This document shows, piece after piece, positions 46,843-56,881 of a stretch of DNA of 64,000 nucleotides. The notes under the pieces were generated by a model. That model saw nothing but the letters and a program-made list of their open reading frames with translations. It was not told the DNA's origin and searched no databases. The stretch covers positions 22,232 through 86,231 of the forward strand of contig JABIFG010000003.1 in NCBI GenBank assembly GCA_018650795.1, given 5' to 3'. This DNA comes from Fidelibacterota bacterium (GTDB lineage: Bacteria > Fidelibacterota > UBA8477 > JABMPR01). The position numbers and the translations under genes were made by a program. How positions within the stretch are numbered: the first letter of the stretch is position 1; every line of letters begins with the position of its first letter.

Positions 46843-46860
46843 GGTAAATCTCAATTTACC
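46843..46860 (+). other. Small hairpin after the sulfur operon
   Basis: GGTAAAT and ATTTACC form a perfect 7-bp stem with a CTCA loop, ten bases before the main terminator stem. It may add to termination or protect the transcript end. Confidence 0.4.
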
Positions 46861-46870
46861 AATTACGACC

Positions 46871-46899
46871 AAGGGCTGCAGCAATGCAGCCCTTTTTTT
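46871..46899 (+). terminator. Rho-independent terminator of the sulfur operon
   Basis: AAGGGCTGCA and TGCAGCCCTT form a perfect 10-bp GC-rich stem with a GCAA tetraloop, followed by an unbroken T run. This is a textbook intrinsic terminator for the + strand, about 45 bases after the rhodanese-fold gene. The remaining bases to 47059 hold a short dyad (TGGAGTCACTCCA, 46966-46978) and nothing else recognised. Confidence 0.92.
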
Positions 46900-47059
46900 A
46901 TCTGCACTAGGATGATGAAGGAATAAGCTCTCAGCTGAAAAATCAAAAAAATTTTACACTTAGCGTGGAGTCACTCCATACAATTACATTACAATAACTG
47001 CTGAAACACATATTGCCTTTCTTCTGTAATTTTTCTACTTATCCCTCAAGGTGTGACTT

Positions 47060-49477
47060 ATGACATTCACTATAAAGGATTTACCCCCTATGCGACTTTC
47101 GCCAGCTAGATACCTTTCAATTTTTCTGATTTTTCTATTTTCTCAATTTGCTTACGGGCAAAATCAAGTTGAGTTGATCAATGATAAATTTTTCTTAAAA
47201 ATACAGGCAAGTTCCTATTCACAGTCTCAACGTAGCAATGCCATGCAAATCATGGATATCGCAGGTGTGGGCGACATACTTTCAACTCAAACCACCAATG
47301 ACATTCTCCCAGCATTCACTTCCTTCTCCCATCAAGACAATGACCCTTATGGCCTCGAACGAATTTTTGTGGTCAATATTTCAGCCAATGAAGACATCCT
47401 CGCTGTTATTGCTGAGTTGAATTCTCTACCTGATGTTGAGTATGCTGAGGCTATGTATATCCGTGAGCTCTACGACACTCAAGTTACACCCAATGATGCC
47501 TATTTCAGTCAATCCTGGCATCATCCTATGGTCAGCACTCCCGATGCCTGGGATATTCAAACAGGTAGCGATACAGTGGTGATTGCCATTATTGACACTG
47601 GAGTGGATACAGATCATCCAGACCTGGTCGGCAATTTGTGGAGTAATCCCGGGGAAATAGTTGGCAATCTCATTGATGATGATCTCAACGGAAAAATTGA
47701 CGACATTTATGGGTGGGATTTCACTGGAGATGATGCAAATGTTAACCATGAGTGGGATTGGCATCCCTATGATGCTGAAGACCACGGAACCCATTGTGCT
47801 GGTATTGCAGCAGGGGTAACAAACAACCTCATTGGTATAGCCGGTGCATCACAAAACTCCAAGATTATGACTTGCAAAATATTCCCATATGTTTCAGATG
47901 TGGCTGCGGCAAATGCCATTATTTATGCAGCCGACAATGGTGCCGATGTGATCAGTAATAGTTGGGGTGGCGGTGGTAGTTCAAACACAATACAAAGTGC
48001 CATCCTGCATGCACGTAATACCATGGGGAGCATCGTCCTCTTCGCAGCTGGTAATGATGGCGTTTCTACACCTCATTATCCTGGTGCAAACACAGGTGTT
48101 GTGTGTGTTGGAGCCACAAATAGTTCTGATGGGCGCGCCAGCTTTTCAAACTACGGTTCCTGGGTTGATATGTGTGCCCCTGGCACCAATATCTGGAGTT
48201 GCACCGATCCAGCTAACCCTGCTCACAACAGCGAATATCAAGCCTGGGATGGCACCTCCATGGCAACTCCCCTAGCAGCGGGTATTGCAGCACTTATCAA
48301 ATCTCAATTCCCCAGCATCAGTGTAGATGCCTTGGAAGCGCGACTCATGGATGGTGATAATGTGGGTATTCTCCAGATGGGTCTCAGAGTGAATGCGCTG
48401 AAAGCTCTGACATCATTCAATGTGAGCCATACTGCCCTGTCAAATGTAATCGATCCAGTTGACCCAATCACTGTCACTGTAGAGACCTTTGCAGAAGCAG
48501 GCTCATCGCTGACTTTGACCCTGAATTATTCAATTTCAGGAAGTGACTATTCAAGCATTGAGATGCTGGAGGAGTCAGATAACAATTGGATCAGTGAAAT
48601 TCCCACTCCAGAAAATGGCTCTATTGTAGAATATTATATTCACGCCACGGATGGTGATGGCAATAGTGTTTTTCATCCTCATAGCGCACCTGAAGTCCCA
48701 CACTTCTTCCTGGTGGGTACCTCCGATTACTTCCCTACTCTGATATATGAGGATGCCGAGACCGAACAAGGTTGGTCACTGGGTATTGCCGGTGATGATG
48801 CATCAACCGGAATATGGATTCGAGACGAACCTATTGGTACCTGGGAAGGGGCAGACCCAGTTCAGCCTGAAGATGACCATTCTCTGGCTGGTTCTATGTG
48901 CTTTGTAACGGGGAACGCTGAATTCACTGGAGACAACTCCGGTGCCGGTGATGTAGATGGAGGGCGCACCACACTTGAGAGCCCTGTTTATGCCACTCCT
49001 CCTGGAATTTCACCTGTCATCAGCTACTGGCGCTGGTATACTAATAACCTTAGTTTTAGTCCTGGGGAGGATCGCTGGATAGTCCAGATACGGGATCAGA
49101 ATAATTCATGGGTTACCCTCGAGCAAACGATACAGTCTGACAATTCCTGGACTCAGCATCAGTTTCTATTGAAGCACTATTTTGAGCAACCCACGCTTGT
49201 ACAATTCAGATTTATCGCAGAAGATGTTCCCGGTGGTTCCCTGGTGGAAGCAGCTGTAGATGATCTCCATATCTTTTACACGGGTGAGGTCAGTTTTACT
49301 CCTGGTGACGTCAATCTGGATGCCCAGATTAACATACAGGATCTTGTACTCATTGTAGCCCATATCCTGGGTAACTCAACCCTCCAGGGCAATGCAGCCT
49401 TGGCCGCTGACTATAATCTTGACGCAGTTGTAAACATTCAAGACCTGGTCTCTTTGGTTTCAGCTATCCTAAATTAG
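47060..49477 (+). CDS. Secreted subtilisin-like (S8) protease with dockerin
   Basis: An 805-residue secreted serine protease. A signal peptide ends near 'AYGQNQ' (33), followed by a propeptide ('VVNISANEDILAVIAELNSLPDVEYAEAMY') and the S8 domain (~150-435) with D179 ('IIDTGVDTDHPD'), H242 ('DHGTHCAGIAAG'), the oxyanion Asn region 'AAGNDG' and S400 ('GTSMATPLAAGIA'). Beta domains follow, then a C-terminal dockerin ('GDVNLDAQINIQDLVLIVAHIL' and 'YNLDAVVNIQDLVSLVSAIL'). Both the ATG at 47060 (AAGGTG upstream) and one at 47090 are plausible starts. Same dockerin style as the two M14 enzymes. Confidence 0.93.
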   Translation: MTFTIKDLPPMRLSPARYLSIFLIFLFSQFAYGQNQVELINDKFFLKIQASSYSQSQRSNAMQIMDIAGVGDILSTQTTNDILPAFTSFSHQDNDPYGLERIFVVNISANEDILAVIAELNSLPDVEYAEAMYIRELYDTQVTPNDAYFSQSWHHPMVSTPDAWDIQTGSDTVVIAIIDTGVDTDHPDLVGNLWSNPGEIVGNLIDDDLNGKIDDIYGWDFTGDDANVNHEWDWHPYDAEDHGTHCAGIAAGVTNNLIGIAGASQNSKIMTCKIFPYVSDVAAANAIIYAADNGADVISNSWGGGGSSNTIQSAILHARNTMGSIVLFAAGNDGVSTPHYPGANTGVVCVGATNSSDGRASFSNYGSWVDMCAPGTNIWSCTDPANPAHNSEYQAWDGTSMATPLAAGIAALIKSQFPSISVDALEARLMDGDNVGILQMGLRVNALKALTSFNVSHTALSNVIDPVDPITVTVETFAEAGSSLTLTLNYSISGSDYSSIEMLEESDNNWISEIPTPENGSIVEYYIHATDGDGNSVFHPHSAPEVPHFFLVGTSDYFPTLIYEDAETEQGWSLGIAGDDASTGIWIRDEPIGTWEGADPVQPEDDHSLAGSMCFVTGNAEFTGDNSGAGDVDGGRTTLESPVYATPPGISPVISYWRWYTNNLSFSPGEDRWIVQIRDQNNSWVTLEQTIQSDNSWTQHQFLLKHYFEQPTLVQFRFIAEDVPGGSLVEAAVDDLHIFYTGEVSFTPGDVNLDAQINIQDLVLIVAHILGNSTLQGNAALAADYNLDAVVNIQDLVSLVSAILN

Positions 49478-49504
49478 TGAATCCTATTCTGCAGAAGTTC
49501 TGCT

Positions 49505-51646
49505 CTACTGCAAGTACACCAATTTGATTGTTTTACTATAAGCTCCTGTCTCCAGACGACAAAAATACACGCCAGTGCTCATTTGATGGCCTAGCCGATT
49601 AACTCCATTCCATTGAATTTCAAAATAACCCGCTGGTTTCGTTCCATCTACCAGAGTGATAACTTCCTGGCCCCGGATATCGTATATGGCCAGCTTAATA
49701 GTTGATTGCTCCGGCAATTCGTATTTAATGGTCGTGATGGGATTAAAGGGATTGGGATAATTTGGTCTCAGAAAGTAATCCAAGGGCACTATCTCATTTG
49801 ATGATACTGAGACAGCACCTACTGCACGTGCAAATTCAGCATTTTGGTTCAGATCATTGAGATCCGTACCACCCAGTACTGCATAGCTCACAACCACATT
49901 CTCATCTGGAGCAATATCAAAGGGTCCACAAGCTACCATAGAACGAAGATCGTCAGGCTCCCCTGGAAGATCCATAAAATTGGTCATGGCCTCGTACATC
50001 TCATAATTATCTCCACCACCACCAGTGTTCAAGGTATGACCCGATACCAGATCACTCAGGGCTACAACCCCATAATAATATGGATTACCTGCAACATCAG
50101 CTTCATAGATATAGCTCAACTGTAGATCATCATCATAGCCACCCAGATTATTGACAGCTTCACCGATATCCCAGTCCATGCTCAAACTTACGTAGACACC
50201 GTTTAGATTTGCATCCGAGCTATTGGTGATCTCGTATTCAACTATCACATAGTCCTCATCCGGACTACTGGACTTGGCATGGGTACGCTGAATAATGCTG
50301 ATCCCTATTGGATTATTTGCCCGGGCATCATCATAGCTGGTACGGTATGCCTGGTCAAAATCCTCGAAATCACTATCGATGAGATCAATACTACCCAGTC
50401 TTCCGAACTCTTCAACATATAAACCACCGGAGACCTGCTCTTCAGATATGGCCACGGCCATGTTACCTGCATAGAGACCATTCACTCCATTGAAGGTGAA
50501 GCCGATGTTGTCTTCCCAAAGATTATAGAAGCCCATGACACCATTGTTGCTAAAAGTAAGGCCAGCATTACTTATGTCATGGGTCACAGTCTCATTAGGA
50601 ACTGCTTCCACCCATATATTTGAAGGACCGGATTCACTACCGGCTGTATTCTCAAGCTCATAAATAAACTCATGATAACCACGCTGGCCATCAACAGGTG
50701 TCCAGCTCAGCAGACTTGTTTCTGAATCAATACTCATACCAGCTGGCCCTGACACAAGACTAACCGTGGGTAAGGGCCATCCACTGGCCACATCAAACGT
50801 ATACTCCAGAGTCTCACCAATGACACCTTCAAGTGAGATGAATGTATGACTGGGGGCGATGTTGACTTCATCACCAACTGCCAGGTCTATAATCTCAGCA
50901 CCTCGTTGAACCCAAAGGTCATTGTGGTTAGCGGTTAGATCTGCTGTAACTGGCGTATAATCCACAATATAAAACGCATCCAGAGGCCAGTAACCCACCA
51001 GACCCGCTTCATCACCATTCAAAGAACTACTCATATCAGCCTGAATATCAGCCTGACTCCGACCCACATTCCATAAACGAACTTCATCAATCAGGCCCTG
51101 GAAAAAGTTATCTGCCAGTCCACCAACATAGAAACCCGTGTCGCCAGCGCCGATGTTATCGGAAAAGGCTGTCTCGTTTACTTCATTACCATCCACATAC
51201 AGTCTCACCATACTACCATCATAGGTTCCGGATAAATGATACCAGTTTCCGGCAAACACCTCGTTGTCATCCCTCACAACAGCAGCATTCACAGGCACTG
51301 TACCATCACTTATGACAAACTGGAAGTGGGGAGTATTACCATCCTCATTGACAATCATCAGTTCATAGGCTTGCCAGGGTTCTGCGTTGTAATAGGGACG
51401 TCTGACTATGGTCATATGACTGTTCGCTTCTCCAGGCAGGCTGGTGGGAAAAACCCAGGCCTCCACTGTGATCGTATTACCGGTGATCGCATAGGCTGAC
51501 GGGTTGGCCTCGGGATGCACTGGATAATTATCGGCTACACGGATACGGCTGATTCCACTCAGATATGCCGAACCAAGGGTTTCTTGTCCCAGCAGTCCAC
51601 TAATTAGTGTGACCAATAGAAGCTCCATTAAGATGATTCTTTTCAT
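49505..51646 (-). CDS. LamG-domain surface protein with T9SS sorting domain
   Basis: About 713 residues. A signal peptide is followed by a LamG/concanavalin-like domain (~40-220; 'ITVEAWVFPTSLPGE', 'YHLSGTYDGSMVRLYVDGNEV', 'FQGLIDEVRLWNVGRSQADIQ'), an Ig-like putative domain ('LVSGPAGMSIDSETSLLSWTPVDGQRGYHEFIYELEN'), a long beta region of unknown type and a T9SS type A sorting domain ('RPNYPNPFNPITTIKYELP', ending 'KLVYLQ'). It should be secreted or surface-bound and may bind glycans. The ATG at 51646, with AAGGGGA before it, replaces the track start at 51724. It is convergent with the subtilase. Confidence 0.85.
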   Translation of the reverse strand: MKRIILMELLLVTLISGLLGQETLGSAYLSGISRIRVADNYPVHPEANPSAYAITGNTITVEAWVFPTSLPGEANSHMTIVRRPYYNAEPWQAYELMIVNEDGNTPHFQFVISDGTVPVNAAVVRDDNEVFAGNWYHLSGTYDGSMVRLYVDGNEVNETAFSDNIGAGDTGFYVGGLADNFFQGLIDEVRLWNVGRSQADIQADMSSSLNGDEAGLVGYWPLDAFYIVDYTPVTADLTANHNDLWVQRGAEIIDLAVGDEVNIAPSHTFISLEGVIGETLEYTFDVASGWPLPTVSLVSGPAGMSIDSETSLLSWTPVDGQRGYHEFIYELENTAGSESGPSNIWVEAVPNETVTHDISNAGLTFSNNGVMGFYNLWEDNIGFTFNGVNGLYAGNMAVAISEEQVSGGLYVEEFGRLGSIDLIDSDFEDFDQAYRTSYDDARANNPIGISIIQRTHAKSSSPDEDYVIVEYEITNSSDANLNGVYVSLSMDWDIGEAVNNLGGYDDDLQLSYIYEADVAGNPYYYGVVALSDLVSGHTLNTGGGGDNYEMYEAMTNFMDLPGEPDDLRSMVACGPFDIAPDENVVVSYAVLGGTDLNDLNQNAEFARAVGAVSVSSNEIVPLDYFLRPNYPNPFNPITTIKYELPEQSTIKLAIYDIRGQEVITLVDGTKPAGYFEIQWNGVNRLGHQMSTGVYFCRLETGAYSKTIKLVYLQ

Positions 51647-51792
51647 AATTTGATCCCCTTTACTATTTTGTAATAAATTTATGAATCGTAACACTCCATA
51701 AGCATTGACAAAATTATGACTCAACTGTGAGATTCAATCTGAAATGAGACAGATCGTGTTTGGATGGTGAAGGGTGAAAAGATACAGCATTG

Positions 51793-51808
51793 GTTGCTTT
51801 AAAGCAAC
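51793..51808. promoter_or_regulatory. 16-bp palindrome upstream of hyp genes
   Basis: GTTGCTTTAAAGCAAC is a perfect palindrome in the 350-base region between the LamG gene and hypA, which are divergent. It may be an operator for either side. Confidence 0.3.
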
Positions 51809-51872
51809 TATTTATGTATGTCATGTATGCAGACCTTGACCTGCTAAAAATTAATTTCATGCCACCTTGGCT

Positions 51873-51893
51873 TGTCAGCAACTACTGCTGACA
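51873..51893. promoter_or_regulatory. Operator-like inverted repeat upstream of hypA
   Basis: TGTCAGCA-ACTAC-TGCTGACA is a perfect 8-bp inverted repeat with a five-base spacer, about 105 bases before hypA. Two TGGTCATT direct repeats (51902-51909 and 51915-51922) follow. It is a good candidate for a dimeric regulator of the hyp operon; it does not match FNR, Fur or NikR sites I know. Confidence 0.45.
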
Positions 51894-51933
51894 TGTCGAA
51901 CTGGTCATTTTCAGTGGTCATTAAGGTTTTCTA

Positions 51934-51961
51934 TTGGACAAACACCAAAAGGCATTATTAT
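51934..51961 (+). promoter_or_regulatory. Possible sigma-70-type promoter for hyp operon
   Basis: TTGGAC and TATTAT with 16 bases between them lie about 40 bases before the hypA start. Both boxes are near consensus, but the sequence is A/T-rich and chance matches are common. Confidence 0.3.
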
Positions 51962-51998
51962 TGCATTTGTATCATCTTATTAAAGGAGCCTGAAGTCG

Positions 51999-52340
51999 TT
52001 GCACGAGATGTCCATCGCTATGAATATCATTGATATTGCCTGCAAAGAGGCTAAGAAGGATGGCGCCAGTTCTATATCCAGCATAGAACTTGATGTAGGA
52101 AAATTGTCGGGGGTCATGATCGACTCTCTCAATTTTTGCTACGAATCCGTTTGTAAGGGAACACTGGCAGAGAATTCTACCTTGTCGATTAATGAGGTAC
52201 CTGCCCGGGCAAATTGTAAAAAGTGCAATTGTTCATTTGAAATAGACTCATTTATGGCACTCTGTCCTGAATGTGAAGGCTATGAAATTGAAATACTTCA
52301 GGGACGCGAGCTCAAACTCAGGGCAGTCAGCGTAAATTGA
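51999..52340 (+). CDS. hypA: Hydrogenase nickel-insertion protein HypA
   Basis: A 113-residue nickel chaperone for NiFe hydrogenase. The N terminus 'MHEMSIAMNII' is the invariant Ni-binding start (His2), and here it is encoded from TTG, with AAAGGAG about ten bases upstream. The zinc site is two CxxC pairs, 'CKKC' and 'CPEC'. First gene of a hypA-B-F-C-D-E run. The internal ATG three codons later would remove His2, so TTG must be the start. Confidence 0.93.
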   Translation: MHEMSIAMNIIDIACKEAKKDGASSISSIELDVGKLSGVMIDSLNFCYESVCKGTLAENSTLSINEVPARANCKKCNCSFEIDSFMALCPECEGYEIEILQGRELKLRAVSVN

Positions 52341-52361
52341 TTTTTATGGAAAGGATTTGAT

Positions 52362-53144
52362 ATGTGCGATACCTGTGGATGTGGATCTGATAGTACAACC
52401 TTTAGAAAACATGGTGAGGATCACCACCATCATGGAGATGGACACCACCATACCCATGACCATCACACACACGACCATAGCGATGATCATTCCCATGATC
52501 GAACCATTTCTGTTGAGCAGGATATTCTGGGAGAGAATAATTTACTGGCCCAGCGAAACCGCGGTTATTTCGAAGCAAAAAACGTGTTCGCCATTAATCT
52601 GGTTAGTTCACCAGGATCTGGTAAAACTACCCTGCTTGAGAAGACCCTGACTGCTTTGAAAGAAGAGATTCCCAGTGCGGTCATCGAAGGTGATCAGCAA
52701 ACCATGAATGATGCAGATCGTATTGCAACAACAGGTGTCCCTGTTTTACAGATAAACACTGGAAACGGTTGCCACCTCGATGCTGATATGATTCATACAG
52801 CATATGGAGAATTAAAGCTGCAGGACAATTCAGCACTTTTTATTGAAAATGTTGGTAATCTGGTATGTCCGGCACTTTTTGATTTGGGTGAGAACAAACG
52901 AGTCGTGGTAATCAGTGTGACTGAAGGTGATGATAAACCCCTTAAATATCCCACCATGTTCGACGCAGCCGATATCTGTATCATCAATAAAATTGATTTG
53001 CTACCCTATGTGCAATTTGATGTGGAGAAATGCAAAGAATATGCTCTTCAGGTGAACCATAAGCTTGAATTCTTCGAAGTTTCAGCCACAACTGGTGCAG
53101 GAATGGATTCCTGGTACGAATGGCTGAAGGAAATGTCAAAATAA
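52362..53144 (+). CDS. hypB: Hydrogenase nickel-incorporation GTPase HypB
   Basis: A 260-residue GTPase that loads nickel with HypA. The N-terminal CxxCGC motif ('MCDTCGCGS') and a long His-rich run ('HHHGDGHHHTHDHHTHDHSDDHSHD') provide nickel binding and storage. The G domain has the P-loop 'SSPGSGKTTLLEK', 'ENVGNLVCPALFDLGE' and 'INKIDLLPY'. AAGGA precedes the ATG. The His-rich stretch suggests the cell stores nickel. Confidence 0.96.
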   Translation: MCDTCGCGSDSTTFRKHGEDHHHHGDGHHHTHDHHTHDHSDDHSHDRTISVEQDILGENNLLAQRNRGYFEAKNVFAINLVSSPGSGKTTLLEKTLTALKEEIPSAVIEGDQQTMNDADRIATTGVPVLQINTGNGCHLDADMIHTAYGELKLQDNSALFIENVGNLVCPALFDLGENKRVVVISVTEGDDKPLKYPTMFDAADICIINKIDLLPYVQFDVEKCKEYALQVNHKLEFFEVSATTGAGMDSWYEWLKEMSK

Positions 53145-53157
53145 CAACCAATTTGTG

Positions 53158-55419
53158 ATGAAATTGTTGAGACGTCGACTGACAATCAACGGAATCGTTC
53201 AGGGGGTGGGATTCCGCCCCTTTATTTACGCCCTTGCAAAAGATGTTGGACTGGTTGGATCTGTTTGTAACACGTCGGATGGTGTGAAGGTCGAACTCCA
53301 GGGAAGCACACTGCAACATGAACAATTCAATAAGCGTTTGCATGGGGAAGCACCACCGCTTTCAACCATAATATCAGTGAAATCAGAAGAGATACCCACA
53401 GCGGAGGATTCTGACTTCATCATAATTGCCTCCCACGACAAGGCTGCTGTATCAACGTTGATTTCTCCAGATGTTGCGACGTGTGAAGATTGTAAACTAG
53501 AGCTCTTTGATAGTACGAATCGCCGCTACAAGTATCCCTTTATTAATTGTACAAATTGTGGACCTCGCTATACCATTATTGAGAATATCCCCTACGATCG
53601 TCCTTACACTTCCATGAAACATTTCCCCCTCTGTGAGGTCTGCCATACAGAGTATCAGGACCCGGCGGATCGTCGTTTTCATGCTCAGCCCAATGCCTGC
53701 CCTGAATGTGGTCCAGAAATTTGGTTGACTGATCAAAAGGGTGATAAGATCGAATCAAACGATCCCGTCTCTGATACTATTGAGCTTTTAGCTAGGGGTA
53801 AAATTATCGCCATAAAAGGTCTTGGTGGTTTTCATTTGGCTGTGGATGCAAGTAACGCTGACGCCGTGGCAGCATTGAGAATGGCTAAAGGTCGCGATGA
53901 AAAGCCCCTGGCACTAATGGTAAGCAACCTGGATAGTGCGAAGGAGTTGGTCCAACTCAACCAGGAGGAAAACGATACACTCCTCTCAATTCAGGCACCT
54001 ATTGTACTTTGCACCTCTAGAGCCAGCGCCAAAATTGCCTCCAATATCGCTCCTGGCAACGATCGTCTGGGTATCATGCTCCCGTACACACCCCTTCACC
54101 ACTTACTGCTATCAGAAAAACTGGATACTCTGGTCATGACCTCGGCTAATTTCAGTGAAGAGCCCATCTGTATCGACAATGATGAAGCCCTTGAACGACT
54201 CTCCGACCTGGCTGATTATTTCTTACTACACAACCGGGATATTTATTTACGCAGTGATGATTCTGTGGTCATGGAGATGTCCAACACAATTCGCCCGATT
54301 CGACGCAGCAGAGGCTATGCCCCACGACCCATATTCCTGAAGAAAAGCGGTCCCTCAATCCTGGCAGTTGGTGGTGAGTTAAAAAATGTAGTGGCCTTGT
54401 CCAAAGGTGAAAAAGTTTTCTTGAGTCAACATATAGGCGATCTGGAGAATCTTGAGGCTTATGAATTTTTCCAGATGACAATCGATCATATCCAGAGAAT
54501 TTTTGAAATTGAGCCTGAGCTTATTGTCCACGATCTGCATCCTGAATACCTATCTACCAAATGGGCCAAAGACCAAAGCCTTCCATTATTCGGTGTTCAG
54601 CATCACCATGCCCACCTCGCCTCTTGTATGGCGGAAAATAATTTGGATGAGCCAGTCATTGGAATCATCATGGATGGGACTGGCTATGGTACGGATGGTA
54701 CGATCTGGGGTGGTGAATTTCTTGTTGGGGATGCCAGCGGCTTTGAAAGAATGGCACATTTTGAACCCATGCCCCTACCAGGTGGCGAAGCTGCCATCAA
54801 ATCACCCTGGCGCATTGGTCTCAGCTATTTATATCAAGTGTTTGGTGACAATTTGCCCGCTATACCTGCTCTTGAGAACCATGACATACAGCCAATTGTT
54901 CAGATGTTGGAAGCCAGGATAAACTCGCCACTTACCAGTAGTTGTGGACGCCTGTTTGATGCCGTAGCTGCCCTTTCGGGTGGTCGTCAGGAAATTCGAT
55001 ATGAAGCCCAGGCGGCCATTGAATTCATGCAGGCTGCTCAAAATCAACTTGGTAATGATCTCAGCCTTTTCAAACCATTAAGCATTGATAAGAAACATAT
55101 TATCCCCATAAAGCCAATCATGGAATCATTGGTATCCAGGATACAAGCTGGAAAAACCATTAGGCAACTCAGCCAATGGTTCCATCATAGCTTAATTCAG
55201 ACTTTTGTAGATATCTCTGTTCAGCTTCGAGCAGAAACCGGGATAAATAAAATTGTATTAAGCGGAGGAGTGTTTCAGAACCAATTACTTTTTGAGGGAT
55301 TGTTAAGGGATTTAGACACCAGGAAATTTTCTACCATAACACATCAACAAGTGCCTACTAACGATGGTGGAATAGCATTAGGTCAAGTTGCTCTTGGTCA
55401 AAACTACTTGCGGAAGTAG
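53158..55419 (+). CDS. hypF: Carbamoyltransferase HypF
   Basis: About 753 residues; makes the thiocarboxamide precursor of the CN ligands. Domains in order: acylphosphatase ('GIVQGVGFRPFIYALA'), two zinc-finger units ('CEDCKLEL', 'CTNCGPRYTII', 'CEVCHTEY', 'CPECGPEIW'), YrdC-like ('IAIKGLGGFHLAVDA') and a Kae1-like carbamoyltransferase ('VQHHHAHLASCMAEN', 'IIMDGTGYGTDGTIWGGEF', 'LSGGVFQNQLL'). All are complete. A GTG three bases earlier could be used instead of this ATG. No clear Shine-Dalgarno motif. Confidence 0.96.
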   Translation: MKLLRRRLTINGIVQGVGFRPFIYALAKDVGLVGSVCNTSDGVKVELQGSTLQHEQFNKRLHGEAPPLSTIISVKSEEIPTAEDSDFIIIASHDKAAVSTLISPDVATCEDCKLELFDSTNRRYKYPFINCTNCGPRYTIIENIPYDRPYTSMKHFPLCEVCHTEYQDPADRRFHAQPNACPECGPEIWLTDQKGDKIESNDPVSDTIELLARGKIIAIKGLGGFHLAVDASNADAVAALRMAKGRDEKPLALMVSNLDSAKELVQLNQEENDTLLSIQAPIVLCTSRASAKIASNIAPGNDRLGIMLPYTPLHHLLLSEKLDTLVMTSANFSEEPICIDNDEALERLSDLADYFLLHNRDIYLRSDDSVVMEMSNTIRPIRRSRGYAPRPIFLKKSGPSILAVGGELKNVVALSKGEKVFLSQHIGDLENLEAYEFFQMTIDHIQRIFEIEPELIVHDLHPEYLSTKWAKDQSLPLFGVQHHHAHLASCMAENNLDEPVIGIIMDGTGYGTDGTIWGGEFLVGDASGFERMAHFEPMPLPGGEAAIKSPWRIGLSYLYQVFGDNLPAIPALENHDIQPIVQMLEARINSPLTSSCGRLFDAVAALSGGRQEIRYEAQAAIEFMQAAQNQLGNDLSLFKPLSIDKKHIIPIKPIMESLVSRIQAGKTIRQLSQWFHHSLIQTFVDISVQLRAETGINKIVLSGGVFQNQLLFEGLLRDLDTRKFSTITHQQVPTNDGGIALGQVALGQNYLRK

Positions 55420-55466
55420 ATTAATAGATAACCGCGAAACAATGAGAAGTGAATAGGAATTAAATT

Positions 55467-55739
55467 ATGTGTCTTGCGATTCCAGGAAAATTACTTGAAG
55501 TCTTTGAAGAGAATGGTCTCAAGATGGGAAATATTGATTTTGCAGGATCAGTTAGTAAGGCTTGTCTTGAGTACGTACCTGAAATTGAGATTGGACAATA
55601 TACCATAGTTCATGCTGGCTTTGCGCTTTCTGTACTCAATGAAGAGGAGGCTAAAAACTCCTTTGATGCCTGGGATGATTTGATTGATCGAGCAAATGCC
55701 GAAGGTATAGAGATGGATAAGTTGGAGCGTCCAGATTGA
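55467..55739 (+). CDS. hypC: Hydrogenase assembly chaperone HypC
   Basis: A 90-residue chaperone that carries the Fe(CN)2CO unit with HypD and delivers it to the large subunit. The invariant N terminus 'MCLAIPGKL' (Cys2) is present, and the OB-like fold follows ('[42 protein letters not shown]'). The stop overlaps the hypD start by TTGA. A single copy is present (no HybG-like second copy). Confidence 0.95.
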   Translation: MCLAIPGKLLEVFEENGLKMGNIDFAGSVSKACLEYVPEIEIGQYTIVHAGFALSVLNEEEAKNSFDAWDDLIDRANAEGIEMDKLERPD

Positions 55740-56830
55740 AGTATCTCGACGAATTTCGCGATCCAGTTGTAGCAAAAAAGATTTTGGATGAAATCCATGT
55801 GGTAACGACTCAACCCTGGGTCATTATGGAAATCTGCGGTGGTCAGACTCACTCAATAATTCGAAATGGGATCGATCAAGTCCTGCCCAAAGAAATTGAA
55901 CTCGTCCATGGACCAGGATGTCCCGTTTGCGTTACCCCCTTGGAAATAATTGATAGAGCCATTGAAATTGCAGGTCGTCCTGATGTGATCTTTACCAGTT
56001 TTGGTGATATGTTGAGGGTTCCAGGCAGTCACAAGGATCTGTTTATGGTCAGATCTGAAGGTGGCGATGTACGTACCGTATTTTCTCCCCTGGAAAGCTT
56101 GAAGATAGCTCGCGAAAATCCGGATAAAGAGGTCGTCTTCTTTGCTGTCGGTTTTGAAACCACTGCACCTGGTAATGCCATGGCTATAGCTCAGGCTGCA
56201 AAAGAAGGTTTGACTAATTTCAGTGAGCTGGTCAGCCATGTCCTGGTTCCACCTGCCATGGAAGCACTCCTCTCTTCCCCATCCAATCGAGTTCAGGGCT
56301 ATCTGGCTGCAGGACACGTATGTACCGTCATGGGTTGGGATGAATATGATCCCATTGCCAAAAAATATGAAGTCCCCATTGTAATCACCGGATTTGAACC
56401 CATGGATGTTCTGGATGGAATTCTACATACAGTAAAACAATTGGAAGCAGGTACCTACAAAGTCGAAAATAGATATGCCCGGATCGTTGAGCAGGGTGGC
56501 AATCAGGCTGCTCAGGCTCTGATTAAAGATGTCTTCGAAATTGCCAATCGCAAATGGCGAGGGATTGGAGAAATTCCTGCAAGTGGATTCAAAATTCGTA
56601 AAAAATATGCATCATATGACGCCGAACTAAAATTTTCGGTAGGTGACATTCGAACTGAAGAACCCGAAGCCTGCATCAGTGGTGTTATCCTTCAAGGTTT
56701 GAAAAAACCCCATGACTGTCCAGCTTTTGGCAAAGAGTGCACACCTCAAAACCCACTGGGCGCCACCATGGTCTCCAGTGAAGGTGCTTGTGCTGCCTAT
56801 TACAAGTATCAGAGGATATTAGACAAATAA
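55736..56830 (+). CDS. hypD: Hydrogenase maturation Fe-S protein HypD
   Basis: A 364-residue Fe-S protein that builds the Fe(CN)2CO moiety. The Cys motif '[10 protein letters not shown]' and '[10 protein letters not shown]' mark the active cleft, and the C-terminal Cys residues ('[44 protein letters not shown]' region) bind the 4Fe-4S cluster. It starts with TTG overlapping the hypC stop (TTGA), giving 'MKYLDEFRD' as in other HypD proteins. The tight coupling suggests equal synthesis of HypC and HypD. Confidence 0.96.
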   Translation: MKYLDEFRDPVVAKKILDEIHVVTTQPWVIMEICGGQTHSIIRNGIDQVLPKEIELVHGPGCPVCVTPLEIIDRAIEIAGRPDVIFTSFGDMLRVPGSHKDLFMVRSEGGDVRTVFSPLESLKIARENPDKEVVFFAVGFETTAPGNAMAIAQAAKEGLTNFSELVSHVLVPPAMEALLSSPSNRVQGYLAAGHVCTVMGWDEYDPIAKKYEVPIVITGFEPMDVLDGILHTVKQLEAGTYKVENRYARIVEQGGNQAAQALIKDVFEIANRKWRGIGEIPASGFKIRKKYASYDAELKFSVGDIRTEEPEACISGVILQGLKKPHDCPAFGKECTPQNPLGATMVSSEGACAAYYKYQRILDK

Positions 56831-56881
56831 TTCGTGTCACAATTTATGAACTATAGTGAACACCCTAAATAAAGAAATATT

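Noticed and set aside
55853-56317. 154-residue ORF antisense to hypD
   Set aside because: Entirely inside a conserved gene on the other strand.
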